Below are positions 51,701 through 62,430 of a DNA stretch of 64,000 nt, piece by piece (the first letter of the stretch is position 1; each line of letters starts with the position of its first letter). The DNA comes from Stratiolaelaps scimitus. Taxonomy: Eukaryota > Arthropoda > Arachnida > Mesostigmata > Laelapidae. The notes below the pieces were generated by a model. That model was not told the origin of the DNA and made no database searches. It was given only the letters and a program-made list of their open reading frames with translations. Position numbers and translations under genes: made by a program. The stretch lies in assembly GCA_019614645.1 (NCBI GenBank), contig JABWDB010000001.1, forward strand, positions 29,009,501 to 29,073,500, given 5' to 3'.

Positions 51701-52135
51701 GTTAATTATGTGGCACCTCTGCCTACAATAATTGCACGCGCGAACGCCTGCGTTCGCGCGTCGGATATCAACTCATTCGGCAAGTTGTCAGCACAATATG
51801 AAAATGCAAGCAAGGAGTGTAACTGTGCCTAAGCGTCGAAGTGTGTAAAAACGAAATAAATCCACCGAATCAAATCAGCGTCGTCATCCTTCGAGGCCGC
51901 CCCGGGGGTCCCCCCACATGCCCCCTATGGGAAACTGGAAGCGACAAGTGATGGTGACCGCGTCAACAGTCTTTTGTCTTCTCAGCTTCTCCTCGCGTAG
52001 TTCGCTGCGTTTATTCCCAGAAGAACAGATATATTTTTATATTATATATCTCACTCGCTGTCTGTGTGTGTCTGCGTGTGTTGGCAAATACGCACGTGTG
52101 CGCGATCGTATACGGCTGTCTGTTCGTGTGTGTAG
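48718..52135. other. Non-coding stretch
   Basis: 48.7-49.9 kb is GC-mixed, with a 141-codon frame (48767-49192) of no known type and an alternating GC run at 49526-49540. 49.9-51.7 kb is AT-rich with TA tracts near 50190-50262 and 51479-51496. The perfect palindrome lies at 51736. Confidence 0.5.
51736..51761. repeat. Perfect CpG-rich palindrome
   Basis: ACGCGCGAACGC at 51736-51747 is followed by CT and then GCGTTCGCGCGT at 51750-51761, a perfect 12 bp inverted repeat with a 2 nt centre. It stands out because the surrounding kilobase is AT-rich. It could be a protein-binding dyad or a hairpin. Nothing nearby shows which. Confidence 0.6.
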
Positions 52136-52346
52136 AATATACGAGAACCGGATTTGAAGACGGCTGCAACCTTCGGCTGACTAAGCTCCATTGCGAACGC
52201 CCGGCCGCCCTCCACACCGCTGATCCCCAACTGGTCCGACGCTTTACGCCGCCGTCAGCCGACTTACGTGCAGGTCTCTTCCTCAAACAACTCGCAACTG
52301 GTACCGTTATACCGTTCGGTGTTCGTGAAGTCGACCGAAATGGCAG
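52136..52346 (+). CDS. Candidate internal coding exon, product unknown
   Basis: An open stretch of 69 whole codons is bounded on the left by a T/G-rich tract ending GTGTGTGTAG and on the right by the good 5' splice site GGCAG|GTAAAT. It begins with two bases completing a codon and ends with two bases of the next. The protein begins YTRTGFEDGCNLRLTKLHCE and ends TVIPFGVREVDRNG. It is neither repetitive nor strongly biased in composition. The left border has many purines and is the weaker one. The opposite strand is also open here and carries its own GTAAGT near 52265, so the strand is not certain. The family was not recognised. Confidence 0.22.
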
Positions 52347-52826
52347 GTAAATGTACACAACAATAATAATAATAATAATACTAAGAAGAATAAGAAGAAG
52401 AAGAAACTAATATAAGAAAGAATATATAATGCATTGCGTGCACAAGCACAAAATCTGTGTAGACCAGACGAATTCATTCAACCCTAATCGACCGCCGGGC
52501 ACTCAGGTGCGATACAGAATATATATGTGTATATATCTATATATATATATACATATATATGGGCATAGAGAAATGGTAGTTATGACTCTGCACTGTACAA
52601 ATGATGGCGCGCGAAGTCCTAAATGTGCAACTTCATCAGCGGCAGTGTGACAGTTTTCACAGCAGTCAGCGGTGTCCACCAGAAACAGCCATGTGGTTGC
52701 CCAGGTAGCGGATACAGTTCATGATACAGCTACTGGGTTAATGTAGGAATGTATTTTAGATTTTGCACAAAAAGAGTGACAGTCGTTCGACACTTGGCCT
52801 TTGCCGTGAGACCAGCCTGAACTGAC

Positions 52827-52973
52827 TCAGCCGATTTCACGATCGAGGAGACGGCCATCGATTTTCTGCTCTTCTCCAGAAAACGAAGTTTCATAAAATC
52901 TGACGAGGTCTGACTCGCCGGCGAAGATTTCATGTGTTATCCAAACGTTAATCACCTTCGGATGTTCGAGCGC
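52827..52973 (-). CDS. Candidate short exon or gene fragment, unknown
   Basis: On the minus strand, 48 codons are open between two stops and read LEHPKVINVWITHEIFAGES, then RFYETSFSGEEQKID, and stop at TGA. An overlapping minus frame (52933-52730) starting at ATG is also open for 67 codons, with SSDFMKLRFLEKSRKSMA. Both look protein-like and at most one can be real. The flanks are AT-rich and no strong splice sites are seen. It may be a fragment of an old mobile element. Confidence 0.12.
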   Translation of the reverse strand, partial: ALEHPKVINVWITHEIFAGESDLVRFYETSFSGEEQKIDGRLLDREIG

Positions 52974-53660
52974 TTACAATTAATTCGACCTCAGAAATAT
53001 CTGATTTAAGGAAAGGGCGCAAATTAATTAGACCAATAAAAAATACAGCTCATAATATAGAGAAAGGAGTGAAATTATTTTTCAATTATTTAACATTGGG
53101 CTGTTGGGTTTAATCGACTCTTTCGCAAGGGGTCCCATAGGACGCATATGTACAACAATCGTAGGAATCCTGGCCAACGCTTAGAAAGTGGCCATTCCCA
53201 CGCTTTCCCATTGAAATCGAAAATGAACACCTCATTAGTCATTGCCATTTCATGGCATAGATGTTCATCAATCGTCCATGCATCGCATCATAAGCGTTTG
53301 CGCCGTCCTGGCCTTTAGCAGCTAGCATCGAAGCCTCTTAATGTCAACACACAAGATTTTTCCTAAACGACATGAACCAATGTGAGAATGTGTAAAATGC
53401 GCTAGTGAAGTATCAAACTTCGGAAAATATATTTTTCAACAGTCGTAGCCAGATACTAAGCGATGTCCGGTCGACTAATGGCTAGCTGCTGAACACTACG
53501 CAAATCGTGGAGGGGTTATTTTGACGGGTACACACATGGATGCATGTTCTTGCCAACCGTGAACGCGATGTCATCGAGTTGAAGGTCATCTTCTAGAAGC
53601 TGTAAAATTATATCTATACACTAAAGTGTTACTCTTTACTCGTTGCGAACAGCTCGCTAA

Positions 53661-53804
53661 AAATGTAAAGATTTGTTGGCTTATTAAAGGAACTGCAATC
53701 TTTACAATGCTAAGGTAAGTTCTCTTGGATATCATATCTCGGGAGTCGAACCGGCGGCCTCCGGCTGTTAATTGGGATTGTCGCCTCTCAACGGCAAGGA
53801 CGCC
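53661..53804 (-). mobile_element. tRNA-derived SINE, family B
   Basis: Read on the minus strand, the element begins GGCGTCCTTGCCGTTGAGAG (A-box-like). It reaches a perfect B box GGTTCGACTCC at 53752-53742, preceded by GCCGGAGGCCGCC, which is typical of a tRNA variable and T arm. After the head it continues AGAACTTACC, TTAGCATTGTAAAG, ATTGCAGTTCC and AATAAGCC, and ends in CTTTAC. This tail matches the tails at 1686-1756 and 55458-55529. The total is about 144 bp, a normal SINE length. It overlaps the start of an open frame on the plus strand (to 54086), which I therefore do not call as a gene. Confidence 0.6.
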
Positions 53805-54545
53805 TTCTTACAACAATATATAATAGCTACACCTGTAGATACGCTTGTCTTGCCGCTTGTGCACAGATGTATCATACATACGCTGTTGCCAATACCATCT
53901 AGGCTTGTTTCTATCGAACAGATATACGGCAGTCTTCACGTTCGCCACACGCGAGTCGTGGCCGCGTTGCTGCAGCTGCCGATAGAAACTGCACCAGCTG
54001 TCACTCGTCGCTGCGACGCTTGTGGTCAACCGCGCGATGATATATCATACACATATAAATGGTGGAGGTTAGCCGACAACGAATGACAAGGAGGGCGCGT
54101 TAGTACGGGCGCGCTGTCGTCGATGAATTGTTCCAATAACAACAACAACAGCAACAACAACAATAAGCGAACCGACAGCAACAACAACAACAACAGCTGA
54201 CTCATGGCACTGCTTGGTTGCAGCAACATTGAATAAACACCCGTCTGGCACAATGACGTGTGAAAGCTATATAGCTTGGCAGGTAGGCAAATAGGTCGGT
54301 GCTGGCAAGTGCCTGAGGTAGGCAGGTAGATGGAATGGAAAAGAGCCGCATGGAGGCCGCCCATCTCTACCTGCTCGAGTAGCAAAGTAGATAACGGAAC
54401 GAGAGCAGCCGATAAGAGTTGGGAATTGACGGTGTGAAAGGTATCTCTGACTGTGTCACCCTTTATTTCTATGGACGTCGACTATTTCCTACGACTACTA
54501 TAATACTACCACCACTTCTTCCTCTTCCACTACGAGTACTCGTAT

Positions 54546-54737
54546 ATGAGATGTCAGTACAGTCAGTCGTATCATAGTACTGCTATAGTGGTGACACTGA
54601 TGATGGTTATGATCATTGTTATTTCGCTTGGATGGATCATCCTTCAGCTCGGTGAACGTCACTACGTGAGGACGTGCTCGCCGGCGGCACCGCCGAAGCC
54701 GGCGTCCGCCCTATCCGCTGCTGCACGTAAATATTAG
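54546..54737 (+). CDS. Small ORF encoding one membrane segment
   Basis: ATG at 54546 opens 63 codons. Residues 13-33 (AIVVTLMMVMIIVISLGWII and the next residue) form a strong transmembrane helix. After a short spacer comes RHYVR, consistent with the positive-inside rule, and then a Pro/Ala-rich end with SPAAPPKPASA. It stops at TAG. GCAC|GTAAAT three codons before the stop is a possible 5' splice site, and a pyrimidine-rich tract lies upstream at 54511-54533. This may be a micropeptide, a membrane-spanning exon of a larger protein, or chance. Confidence 0.17.
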   Translation: MRCQYSQSYHSTAIVVTLMMVMIIVISLGWIILQLGERHYVRTCSPAAPPKPASALSAAARKY

Positions 54738-55457
54738 CCATTGTGTACCACCTCATCATGTACGATATCTTATCTCGAGCGATGCTTGTGAGCGGACACA
54801 TTGTATGTATGTATATATATATATATATATATAAGTCATCTCACTGCAAAGGCACACTGGTGGTATGCGTTTGGCGTGGGAATAGGTACCGCTCGATACG
54901 TGTGTATGCACAATGTGTGTATATATAAGAGGTCTATTCTGGAAAGAAGGTCGCTCGTGACGAGACGGTTTGCCAATGGATGGCACTTGCTTTGTTTAGA
55001 TGTAGATCGTCATGATGAGGTACGCGTCTGAGCTTTCCCTCGACTCTCCGTTCTTGGGAGGATAAAATTGGCCAAACAGGGACACCAATTTGAGTCGTAC
55101 AGAAAACATCTAGATCTATTTCTTTCGATGACAGAACAAGGTGGCAGGCTCATTACACAAAGATTTATACCTCCTATTCTATATTCTACACCAATTTGTT
55201 AATAATGCAAACATGTATGTTTGCCTGCTGCAGCGTTTACATATCTATAAAACTCGTTCAATGTATAATACAATCCACAAAATGTAGATACTTCGTATCG
55301 GTAACAATCGCGACACAATTCAACAAATTGTCGATTCGGAGTAGATTAGCGGTGTAGAATATTCTATTGTTCAGTCGATTCTTCGCGCGCTCGGTCCTGC
55401 ATCATTTTATTTATTTTTGCATTATTTATTTTACACCTTTTACCTATTATTTTTTAC

Positions 55458-55529
55458 GAGAACTCAAGCAATGTATGTTGCAGTTCCGTCAATAAACAGC
55501 AGTTTGTATTGTATTGTATTGTATTTATC
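55458..55529 (+). mobile_element. SINE/LINE 3' tail copy with (TATTG)n end
   Basis: The segment reads GAGAACTCAAGCAATGTATG, then TTGCAGTTCCGTCAATAAAC, then about three to four TATTG units. It lines up with 1686-1730 over about 38 bp at roughly 80% identity. The tandem tail differs from the CTTTAC tail of the other copies. Upstream sequence is AT-rich, with no clear tRNA head. Confidence 0.5.
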
Positions 55530-56210
55530 GATAAGAAAAAAAAATGACCGAAATTAATTATAATAACATGTCCAAAACTAGTTTGATCGCACTGAGTCAC
55601 ATCGCACCGTGACTCATTGTCGTTCGCGATACGGCATGGAGTGCGCCGGCGTTCAGCCCCTCCAACAATGAAAGTCAACAATTGTCCATTATGTTGTTGT
55701 TGTCTACGACAGAAACTCATGTGAAAACAACAACAACAACAGCAGCAACAATGACAGCAGCTACAGCGGCAATAACGAACATAGGGGGTGACACGAGTTG
55801 AAATCGAGACGTCCCTCTCTGAGTCACCCGCGTAGAGAGAAACAAGGCCCGTCAAGGTCAAGCAGGTTAAATTCTACTCAGCGATAGCCGTTTGCGCCTC
55901 AATTCTTGAGCGTGACCGTGACATCTCGGCGTCATTAGAATCCGTTTAGATCATGGGCCACAAGCGGCTCGCTGAGTGCTACTGTGACTCATCTATCCGA
56001 AGCAATGAGGCGGTGCTCCGAGAGTCGCCCTGCATACGAAGTGGATAGATGTAGTAATCATATGTGAGGATCCTTGCTTTTCTATTGTTGCTGTTGCTGT
56101 TGTCGTTGTCGTTGTTATTGCGAGCGGTGAACTTCGCTGAGTCACTTGTGTCCCACCCATAGTCATAGTCGCAGTTGAAGTTCGCTCGCTATAAGGTGCT
56201 CTCTCTCTCT

Positions 56211-56417
56211 CTATCGATTGAGACAATAACGATGCTTGGATCCTGTATAAACACAATAGGACGCACTATAAACAAACATAAATACAAGCAAGCTCCAAAG
56301 GAAACATGTAGCAGCGTGCCGAGTTAGATACACAGCTGGACAGTCATTTTCATCTGGGTGCTCACTGACTATGCATTGATCGCTGCTGCTGCCATGACAA
56401 ACTTCGACGCGGGTCAA
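56211..56417 (-). CDS. Doubtful Cys-rich ORF with a membrane segment
   Basis: A minus-strand frame reading RVEVCHGSSSDQCIVSEHPD, then NDCPAVYLTRHAATCFLWSL and a hydrophobic stretch to YSASYCVYTG, ending at TAG. A possible 3' splice site (TACTTCAG) lies near 56440. It was not recognised and is supported only by composition. Confidence 0.09.
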   Translation of the reverse strand: MTRVEVCHGSSSDQCIVSEHPDENDCPAVYLTRHAATCFLWSLLVFMFVYSASYCVYTGSKHRYCLNR

Positions 56418-57581
56418 TATAAGAGGCGGCAGAGAAGCCTGAAGTAAGATCTACCTGTATGAATGATGTTGGATAAGTAAGAACAATTTTGTCCTCTCGC
56501 AAAAAGTAACCGACTGTCGCCGGCCCTCGAGCGAACAGCTCCTTGAAAGCAGCCAGCTAGCTTTAAATGGGTGGATTCGCCTTTGGCACTGCCGCTGTTG
56601 TTGCTGTTGCTGCTGGGCCAACATCACAACGTTTGCACTGACCGCTTCGTTCGGTGTCATTGCTGAATTTGTTGTTCATGTTTCCCATTCGTTTTTCCTG
56701 TTACTGGAAAGTGCCAGTTCAACGCAACATCATCGAATACATTAATTAACGCTCTCGATTCTGGCGAACTTCAAAGCATCAACGAGACGCTTGATCGATG
56801 ACCAAGACGACGAGATTGTCAATACTGTGCAAAATAACACGAGTCGTACACTCGCCCGGCACAGCTCTCCTCCCGTGCTCCTTGCGGCCTGTTGCGCGCG
56901 CTCTGCTTGGATCGGTGCCTAGACTTAGCTGGCAGCCGCCCTTCGTTGTCGGCTGCTGTTGCTGTTGCCGCTGCTCGATCATCAACAAATTGGCGCCGAC
57001 GCTCGACTCGGCTTAGTTAGGGTTGGAGTAGGGACTTTTCTGTTGGCCCCTGGTGTGAGCGTTGTCAGGGAGCCGCGGACTGGCTGGCTGGTATCAGCTA
57101 CACCGTCTATGCTCGTGCTGCTGCTGGTAGTGGCGGCAATGCCGGGGGGCGTGCGCAGCAATTCTATATGCTGCGCTGTCACGCACCGTCACGTTATTCA
57201 TCATTTACACTCAGTCACTCCGAGTCAAATGTATGGAGGCGCGGGCATTCGCGAGCGCCCGAGGCGTTATTCCGCCTCCCACTCCTGCATTATGCATCCT
57301 GCCTTAGCACATATACACATATGTATATGTGTGTCTAAATATATATATATATATATATATAGAGTGTGTGGCTGTGTGTGTACACAGACTGGGTGCTTGT
57401 GGCAACGTACAATAGAGCAGCCACAGCTACAGCTGTAGTAGTTTAGCAACAGTAGCCACCGAGGCGTTGTCGTACGAACAGAAACAAACATCGCACAGAC
57501 GCGTCTAGCAAGCCTATGATATAAAGTCTCCTAAGAAGGGCAGTTCACTAGATTATAGAGTCACATACAAATATATAGACG

Positions 57582-57585
<4 letters not shown>

Positions 57586-57622
<37 letters not shown>
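57586..57622. repeat. (TA)n microsatellite
   Basis: A run of about 18 TA units, with a shorter one at 57342-57361. Confidence 0.9.
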
Positions 57623-57625
<3 letters not shown>

Positions 57626-57852
57626 GACAGACACCTACGAGATGCGATGAAGTCCCATGAGTCGTGAGCTCCTTCAGCACCAGCTGCCGCACTAGGATGA
57701 GGAAGGAGTTCAAGGAGATGACGGTCGTCAGTTAGCACCCATTGGTTACGCCGTTTGGTGAAACATGACGGGGCCGCTCCCCTGGAAATATGACGCTGCT
57801 TGTGAAATGGATACATAGGATTCATACCTGCGGCCACTTTCACTGGACCGAA

Positions 57853-58101
57853 TTAGATAAGTGACATTGCGAACACTGCTATTGCTGCTACTGCTGCTGC
57901 TGCGGCTGCCACAGATGGTGTGAAAATAAAAGCTGCTGCTGTTGCAGCTGTAATTGTTGGTACTGACCGTTGCCTGTGACGAATGAATGTAGCTTGTGTG
58001 CCCACTTCAGTCAACCATAACGTTCCACAGGTTGATATGATTTGTGAAGCATTCACTACACTGTTGTCTGTGCGCTCAAGTACTGTCAGATTGCAGTCCA
58101 T
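57853..58101 (-). CDS. Candidate ORF with Ala-rich hydrophobic end
   Basis: ATG at 58101 opens 82 codons: MDCNLTVLERTDNSVVNASQ with two N-glycosylation sequons (NLT, NAS), then a Thr/Ala-rich part ending in a hydrophobic stretch AAVAAIAVFAMSLI and TAA at 57853-57855. The same frame stays open after this stop to 57553 and reads VKVAAGMNPMYPFHKQR, then NQWVLTDDRHLLELL. So one stop separates two non-repetitive open segments in one frame over about 550 bp. It may be a pseudogene, two exons, or coincidence. Function unknown. Confidence 0.13.
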   Translation of the reverse strand: MDCNLTVLERTDNSVVNASQIISTCGTLWLTEVGTQATFIRHRQRSVPTITAATAAAFIFTPSVAAAAAAVAAIAVFAMSLI

Positions 58102-58109
58102 AGTGTGTT

Positions 58110-61100
58110 CTCTTCTTCTGGAAATTAGCTTACATACATATATATATATATATATATGATGAACTGCATCGTGCAGCAGCAACAGCAACAACAACACTAA
58201 AAATAGATCCATCGTAGCCCCGTTGCGTGGTAGCTTCTCTATAGAGGCAGCCCCTGCTAGAATATCCAATCCGCCTCCTGTCCGTTCTTGTCCGCATACC
58301 CCCCCATCGCATCTTACGATCGTTCGTGGATTCGTCGCTAAGCGACGACCCCATCGACGGCCGAATTGACCTGCTAATTTGTGTGTGCATGCGTTTACTC
58401 GGCACTCGCTTACTACCTGATTACTTTTTATATGCAGCAAGCAGCGCATCGTTCAGACCGGCCTGCCGCTACAGTCATCACGAGCTGAGTGACCTGCTGC
58501 CTATTGGCTGGCTGTCCGGCGTGCCGCAATCACCATCATGTGCGTGTGATTGCTAAAAGCAGCTGGCGGACAACAAACATCGAAAAGTACAAATCCAGAT
58601 TCGAAGAACAACAGCAACAGGAACAGCAGCAAGCGCAAATCAGTGATTCGGGCTGCAACGCGGCGTCGATAGCGCAGCGATCGCTGCATCTGTCGCAACA
58701 ATATGCGCGACGGGTACATTAACAACGGCAGCAATCAACAACAACAACAACGAGAAGAACAACAACAACAACAGCTGCAGCAATAACAACAACAACAACA
58801 CCGGCAGCAGCAACGAAAATGAGAACGAGCGGCGGCGGCGGCGACAGCAGGCGCAGGCAGTGACGCACGGCTTCAGGTCATCATAATGATAGACGGCCTC
58901 TCGTCTCGTCTCCCCTCCTCGCCTACACTAACAGACAGTAAATATTAGCAGCATTTGATTTTTTTATATCCACATTTTGAAGGTAACACCGTAGGTAACT
59001 GCCGACGAACTGCAACAACCAAACCGAAACGAGTTATCAGCTGCTGCTGCTGCTGCTGCCAGAGATATCAGAGATAGATGTGATGGCCGCGTAAGCGTGT
59101 GTTTAGCTTTTTTTGTTGTTGCTTACCGAACGGCGGCAGCTGCCGGGGCAGATGCAAATCGGTGCACATCTAAGATAAAGTATCAATAATACCAATGATT
59201 ATAGTAACAATAATAATAATAATGATAATAGTAATAAACATCCATCCACCGAAGATCGAACAACAATACAAAAACACAAAAGCATATATTGTAATTTATG
59301 TTAATGTAAGACATGGCCAAACATACTAGGACGTTACTGTCGTTATAGAGCCGAGTTACTGAGCGATATATGAAATAAAATGTAAATAAATGCTATTTGT
59401 CCAATACGAGTAAGCATAATTCATAATAGATCATCTAATTATTATGATCACTAATCGAGTACTATGGTTATACATATATATATATATATGTATATGTGAG
59501 TTAGTGGGGTCGAGTAGCTCAACAGTTGTTCTCTCGAAGACACGAACATATTATACGATAAGTGCGTTCGTGTTTTGTGTTGCTGCGCGTATGCACTAAC
59601 AAAATCCCAATACTGTTTCTCCGTCACTGGTTATCGCCATCACGACGCAGTACTCATAGCTATTGACATTCGTGGCCGATGTATAAATATCAACAGCACC
59701 AACAGGACCGTGGCGGTACCATCTCGACCGGTGATGCCCCCACCGCAGGGTCACCTTCACTGCTCAACATTAGTGCGGCCACTGTTCGATTATTGCTTGA
59801 TTCTCGTTCTCCATTTCAATTTTTCTTATTGATTAGGCCGACATTTTCTATGACGATCAGGCAGTTACACTCTCGTAGCGGTACTCGTCGTAATATCCCC
59901 ACCGTTGCACATTGCCACTTTAAGGGGTTGTCCGTCGTATGAAGCAATGACAACGGCGGTTCCGTAGACGTTACATGTTGGCCGAGAGTCAGACCCCGAA
60001 ACAGTTTCGTTTCGTTGTAGTTTAGCTCACAGCCACGACGGCAGCAGCGCTACCAGCACTATTATAATTGCTGCTATTAACGTCGAAAGGAACGACAACG
60101 TCAACTCTCTCTCTCTCTCTGCACTGCTGTCCTCCGGCAGTGAACATATACATATGTATGTAGTCAGGATAGCACGAAGATGCGATACCGCCTTTTCCCA
60201 GCTCACCATAACCTACAGTCATCTGATTGAGGTGGCATCAGGTGAAGGCGACGATGGCGGAGGCGACGGAGGAAGAGAGAGAGGGAGCCGACCAGATGTG
60301 ATGCTCGCTGCAGCGTTTGCAGCTAGCCAATAGTTGCAGTTCGTCCACTTTCGTAAGCTCCTTTAGCAGAAGTTTCTTCCGATCTCACGCTGATGATGAT
60401 GTCACTACCTCAACTACTTCCACTAGTGCTCCCATTGCTGACGCCGTCACCGCTGTACGCTTGGGACAGTAGAGTACGCCGAGTCGGTATATAGACATGT
60501 ATACAGATAGAGAAAGAGAGAGATAATCGCTATGGCTTAGAAGTGTAGCGCCTGTTTGGCTCGTTGGCTGACGTGGTGGCGGCGGCGGCGGCGGTACCAC
60601 CACCATCGGCGAGTACGGTGGCCTTGTCAATCTTTCATGTGTCCGTACCTTTCATCTTACAACTGCTACTGCTGCTGCTGCTGCTGTCTCTCTAAGCGGC
60701 ACTTCGGTCGTCGTATCCACACACAGACACACATCGCTCCCGGCACATATCTCATTCCTTGCCCACCCTGACACTTGCTGGAGTTTCCCATTTGCTATTG
60801 AACGTGCTGTATCGATCGGACGACGTAATCTTCCTCTTCACGTGCTGCTGCTCGCGCCTGCTCCCTCAATTCTTGTCTGGCGCCATCACCGTCATCATCG
60901 TCAACGCCTCGTTCGAGGCAACGGACAACAGATTCTGCGCGGAGGAAAAACGCTCTATCGGTCCCAGCTGCAGAGTTTCGACCCCGCCGAGCGACAGCGA
61001 AGCGAACTACACGACCAAGATGGCGCAGCTGTGACGTGCACCAAAGGCAAATAATGAGCATACGAAATGCGTGTTTGCCGTAAGTAACAAACTGAAGAAC

Positions 61101-62214
61101 ATTGCAGAAGAACTATGTGTCTTTTGTTCGCACTTGTTGCGGGGTAGCTTGCGATGATGCTTATGAGATTCGCTAGTAGAGTAAACCTAACAATAGCACA
61201 AGTAGTAATGGTAGTATAAATCTTAGTAATAAAATAGTAATAATAATGATACTGATATCAACGAAATTATGATATCGACGAATTTATGCGAAATATCGAT
61301 ATCTTCAAAAACAAGCTCGAAGTCACACCGGCAGATCTTATTGTATGAACGCTAGAAGCCGGCTGATGACGCTGTCTCGGACTGGACGTGGGTGTCGCTT
61401 TTCGTCGTCGGCAACTGTCTCTAGTACGAATAGCAGTAGTACGAATCTAGTACGCGAGCTATCTGCCTTCCGCAGCCGCTTTATACTTCCTGGCTGACGC
61501 GAATGTACGCCAGCCGGTGGTAAGTTAACTGAGCCAGTCGATATGACGCATGTCTATGTGCCTCTCCCCGCCACCTCAGAAATCCTCCGCAAATCGGTTC
61601 ATTGGATAGTCAAGACGCACACATATACTGTATACAAAAGTTCACAGTTGACACACGGCGTGCACACGTAACAGCAGTCGCTGCGAGAAGATCCTCCACG
61701 TATCAGCGACGACAATAATAATAACAACAACAACAATAGCAGCAACAACGAGCAGCCTCCGCCGTCGTGGCGGTCAGACGGTTGAAACCGGAGTGGCCGC
61801 AACCATGGACGGTGGCGTTGACGGCAGGTAGTAATGATGAGAGATAATTGTCATTGTTAGTTCCCAAGCCCTGTCCCCCTACTAGCTGTGCCTAAGCACA
61901 ACAGCTCGGACTTACGAGGGGTAGATCCCCCGCGGACCGGATAGCGAAGCAACGAAAAAAAAATGCACCATGAGAAATAGCATTTGGTGCGATGCTATAG
62001 CACACGAGAGTTTCTGCCGATTTCAGCTTCTGCTTCTGTTGATATTTCTGTGAGTCGCTTTCTGCTGCTCGGCCGTTCGCCTGGGGACCGACGCCTGTTT
62101 GCGCCGACGTTGAGCGGCTGTAGGCGCAGGTGACACCGTTCAGGTACCAGATATTGGCAGGGTTGGACTTGCTGCTCTTTTGATCCTGCTGTCTTTGGAC
62201 CTGCTACTTCGATA
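58110..62214. other. CAA/CAG-rich then AT-rich stretch
   Basis: 58.59-58.86 kb is CAA/CAG-rich. A short frame before it reads KSSWRTTNIEKYKSRFEE and then Gln runs. 58.9-59.5 kb is AT-rich, with two AATAAA signals at 59373-59391. 60.76-61.05 kb is open in three frames over a stop-poor patch. No gene is assigned. Confidence 0.45.
59895..60004 (+). mobile_element. SINE family A, degenerate copy 2 (body)
   Basis: CCCCACCGTTGCACATT, then CGTAGACGTTACATGTTGG and CAGACCCCGAAA align in order with the body of the SINE at 25831-26015, at about 70% identity by eye. A possible head remnant, GAGTAGCTCAACAG with CGAAGACACGAA, lies at about 59511-59548. It is separated from the body by about 350 bp of unrelated sequence, so the copy is either split by an insertion or only its 3' part is genuine. 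A (TA)n tract at 59471-59489 precedes the possible head. Confidence 0.5.
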
Positions 62215-62430
62215 TTGGCCAGGTCCAGGTTGAATCACAGCCACCAGACCAATAGGCAGCACTGGCAGCAGCAGCAGCAGCAGCATTATCTACGTACTAC
62301 AAGCGATGGCGACGATTTCATTCGCCGCGAATCGGAGAGACCCACAGCAGCTATCCAGAATATCGCCAAATACCATCCGTTCAGAGCTGCTCACTCAGAC
62401 TTGTGGCAGAGGTCATTGGTTCAGACCGCT
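62215..62430 (+). CDS. Candidate coding exon with a Gln run, product unknown
   Basis: The open frame runs from about 62215 through a six-Gln stretch (QHWQQQQQQHYLR) into a non-repetitive charged segment containing TTSDGDDFIRRESERP, AAIQNIAKYHPF and HSDLWQRSLVQTA. A GTGAGT 5' splice-like site follows at 62431. Possible 3' splice AGs occur at 62222 (GGCCAG) and 62238 (TCACAG). The frame stays open beyond the proposed donor to 62547, but the later part contains CT repeats and a Cys/Val-rich stretch that looks non-coding. The family was not recognised. Confidence 0.18.

Noticed and set aside
52550..52973. Mitochondrial insertion, because a minus frame is interrupted only by TGA codons
   Set aside because: The translated segments are charged and unlike any mitochondrial protein. 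Two TGAs alone are not evidence.
53772..54086. Plus-strand open frame of 104 codons with a CDACGQ motif
   Set aside because: Its start lies inside the minus-strand SINE head, and the apparent Cys pair is too little to call a domain.
54546..54737. PA-TM-RING ubiquitin ligase membrane exon
   Set aside because: The helix looks similar in style, but no protease-associated or RING cysteine pattern was found nearby.
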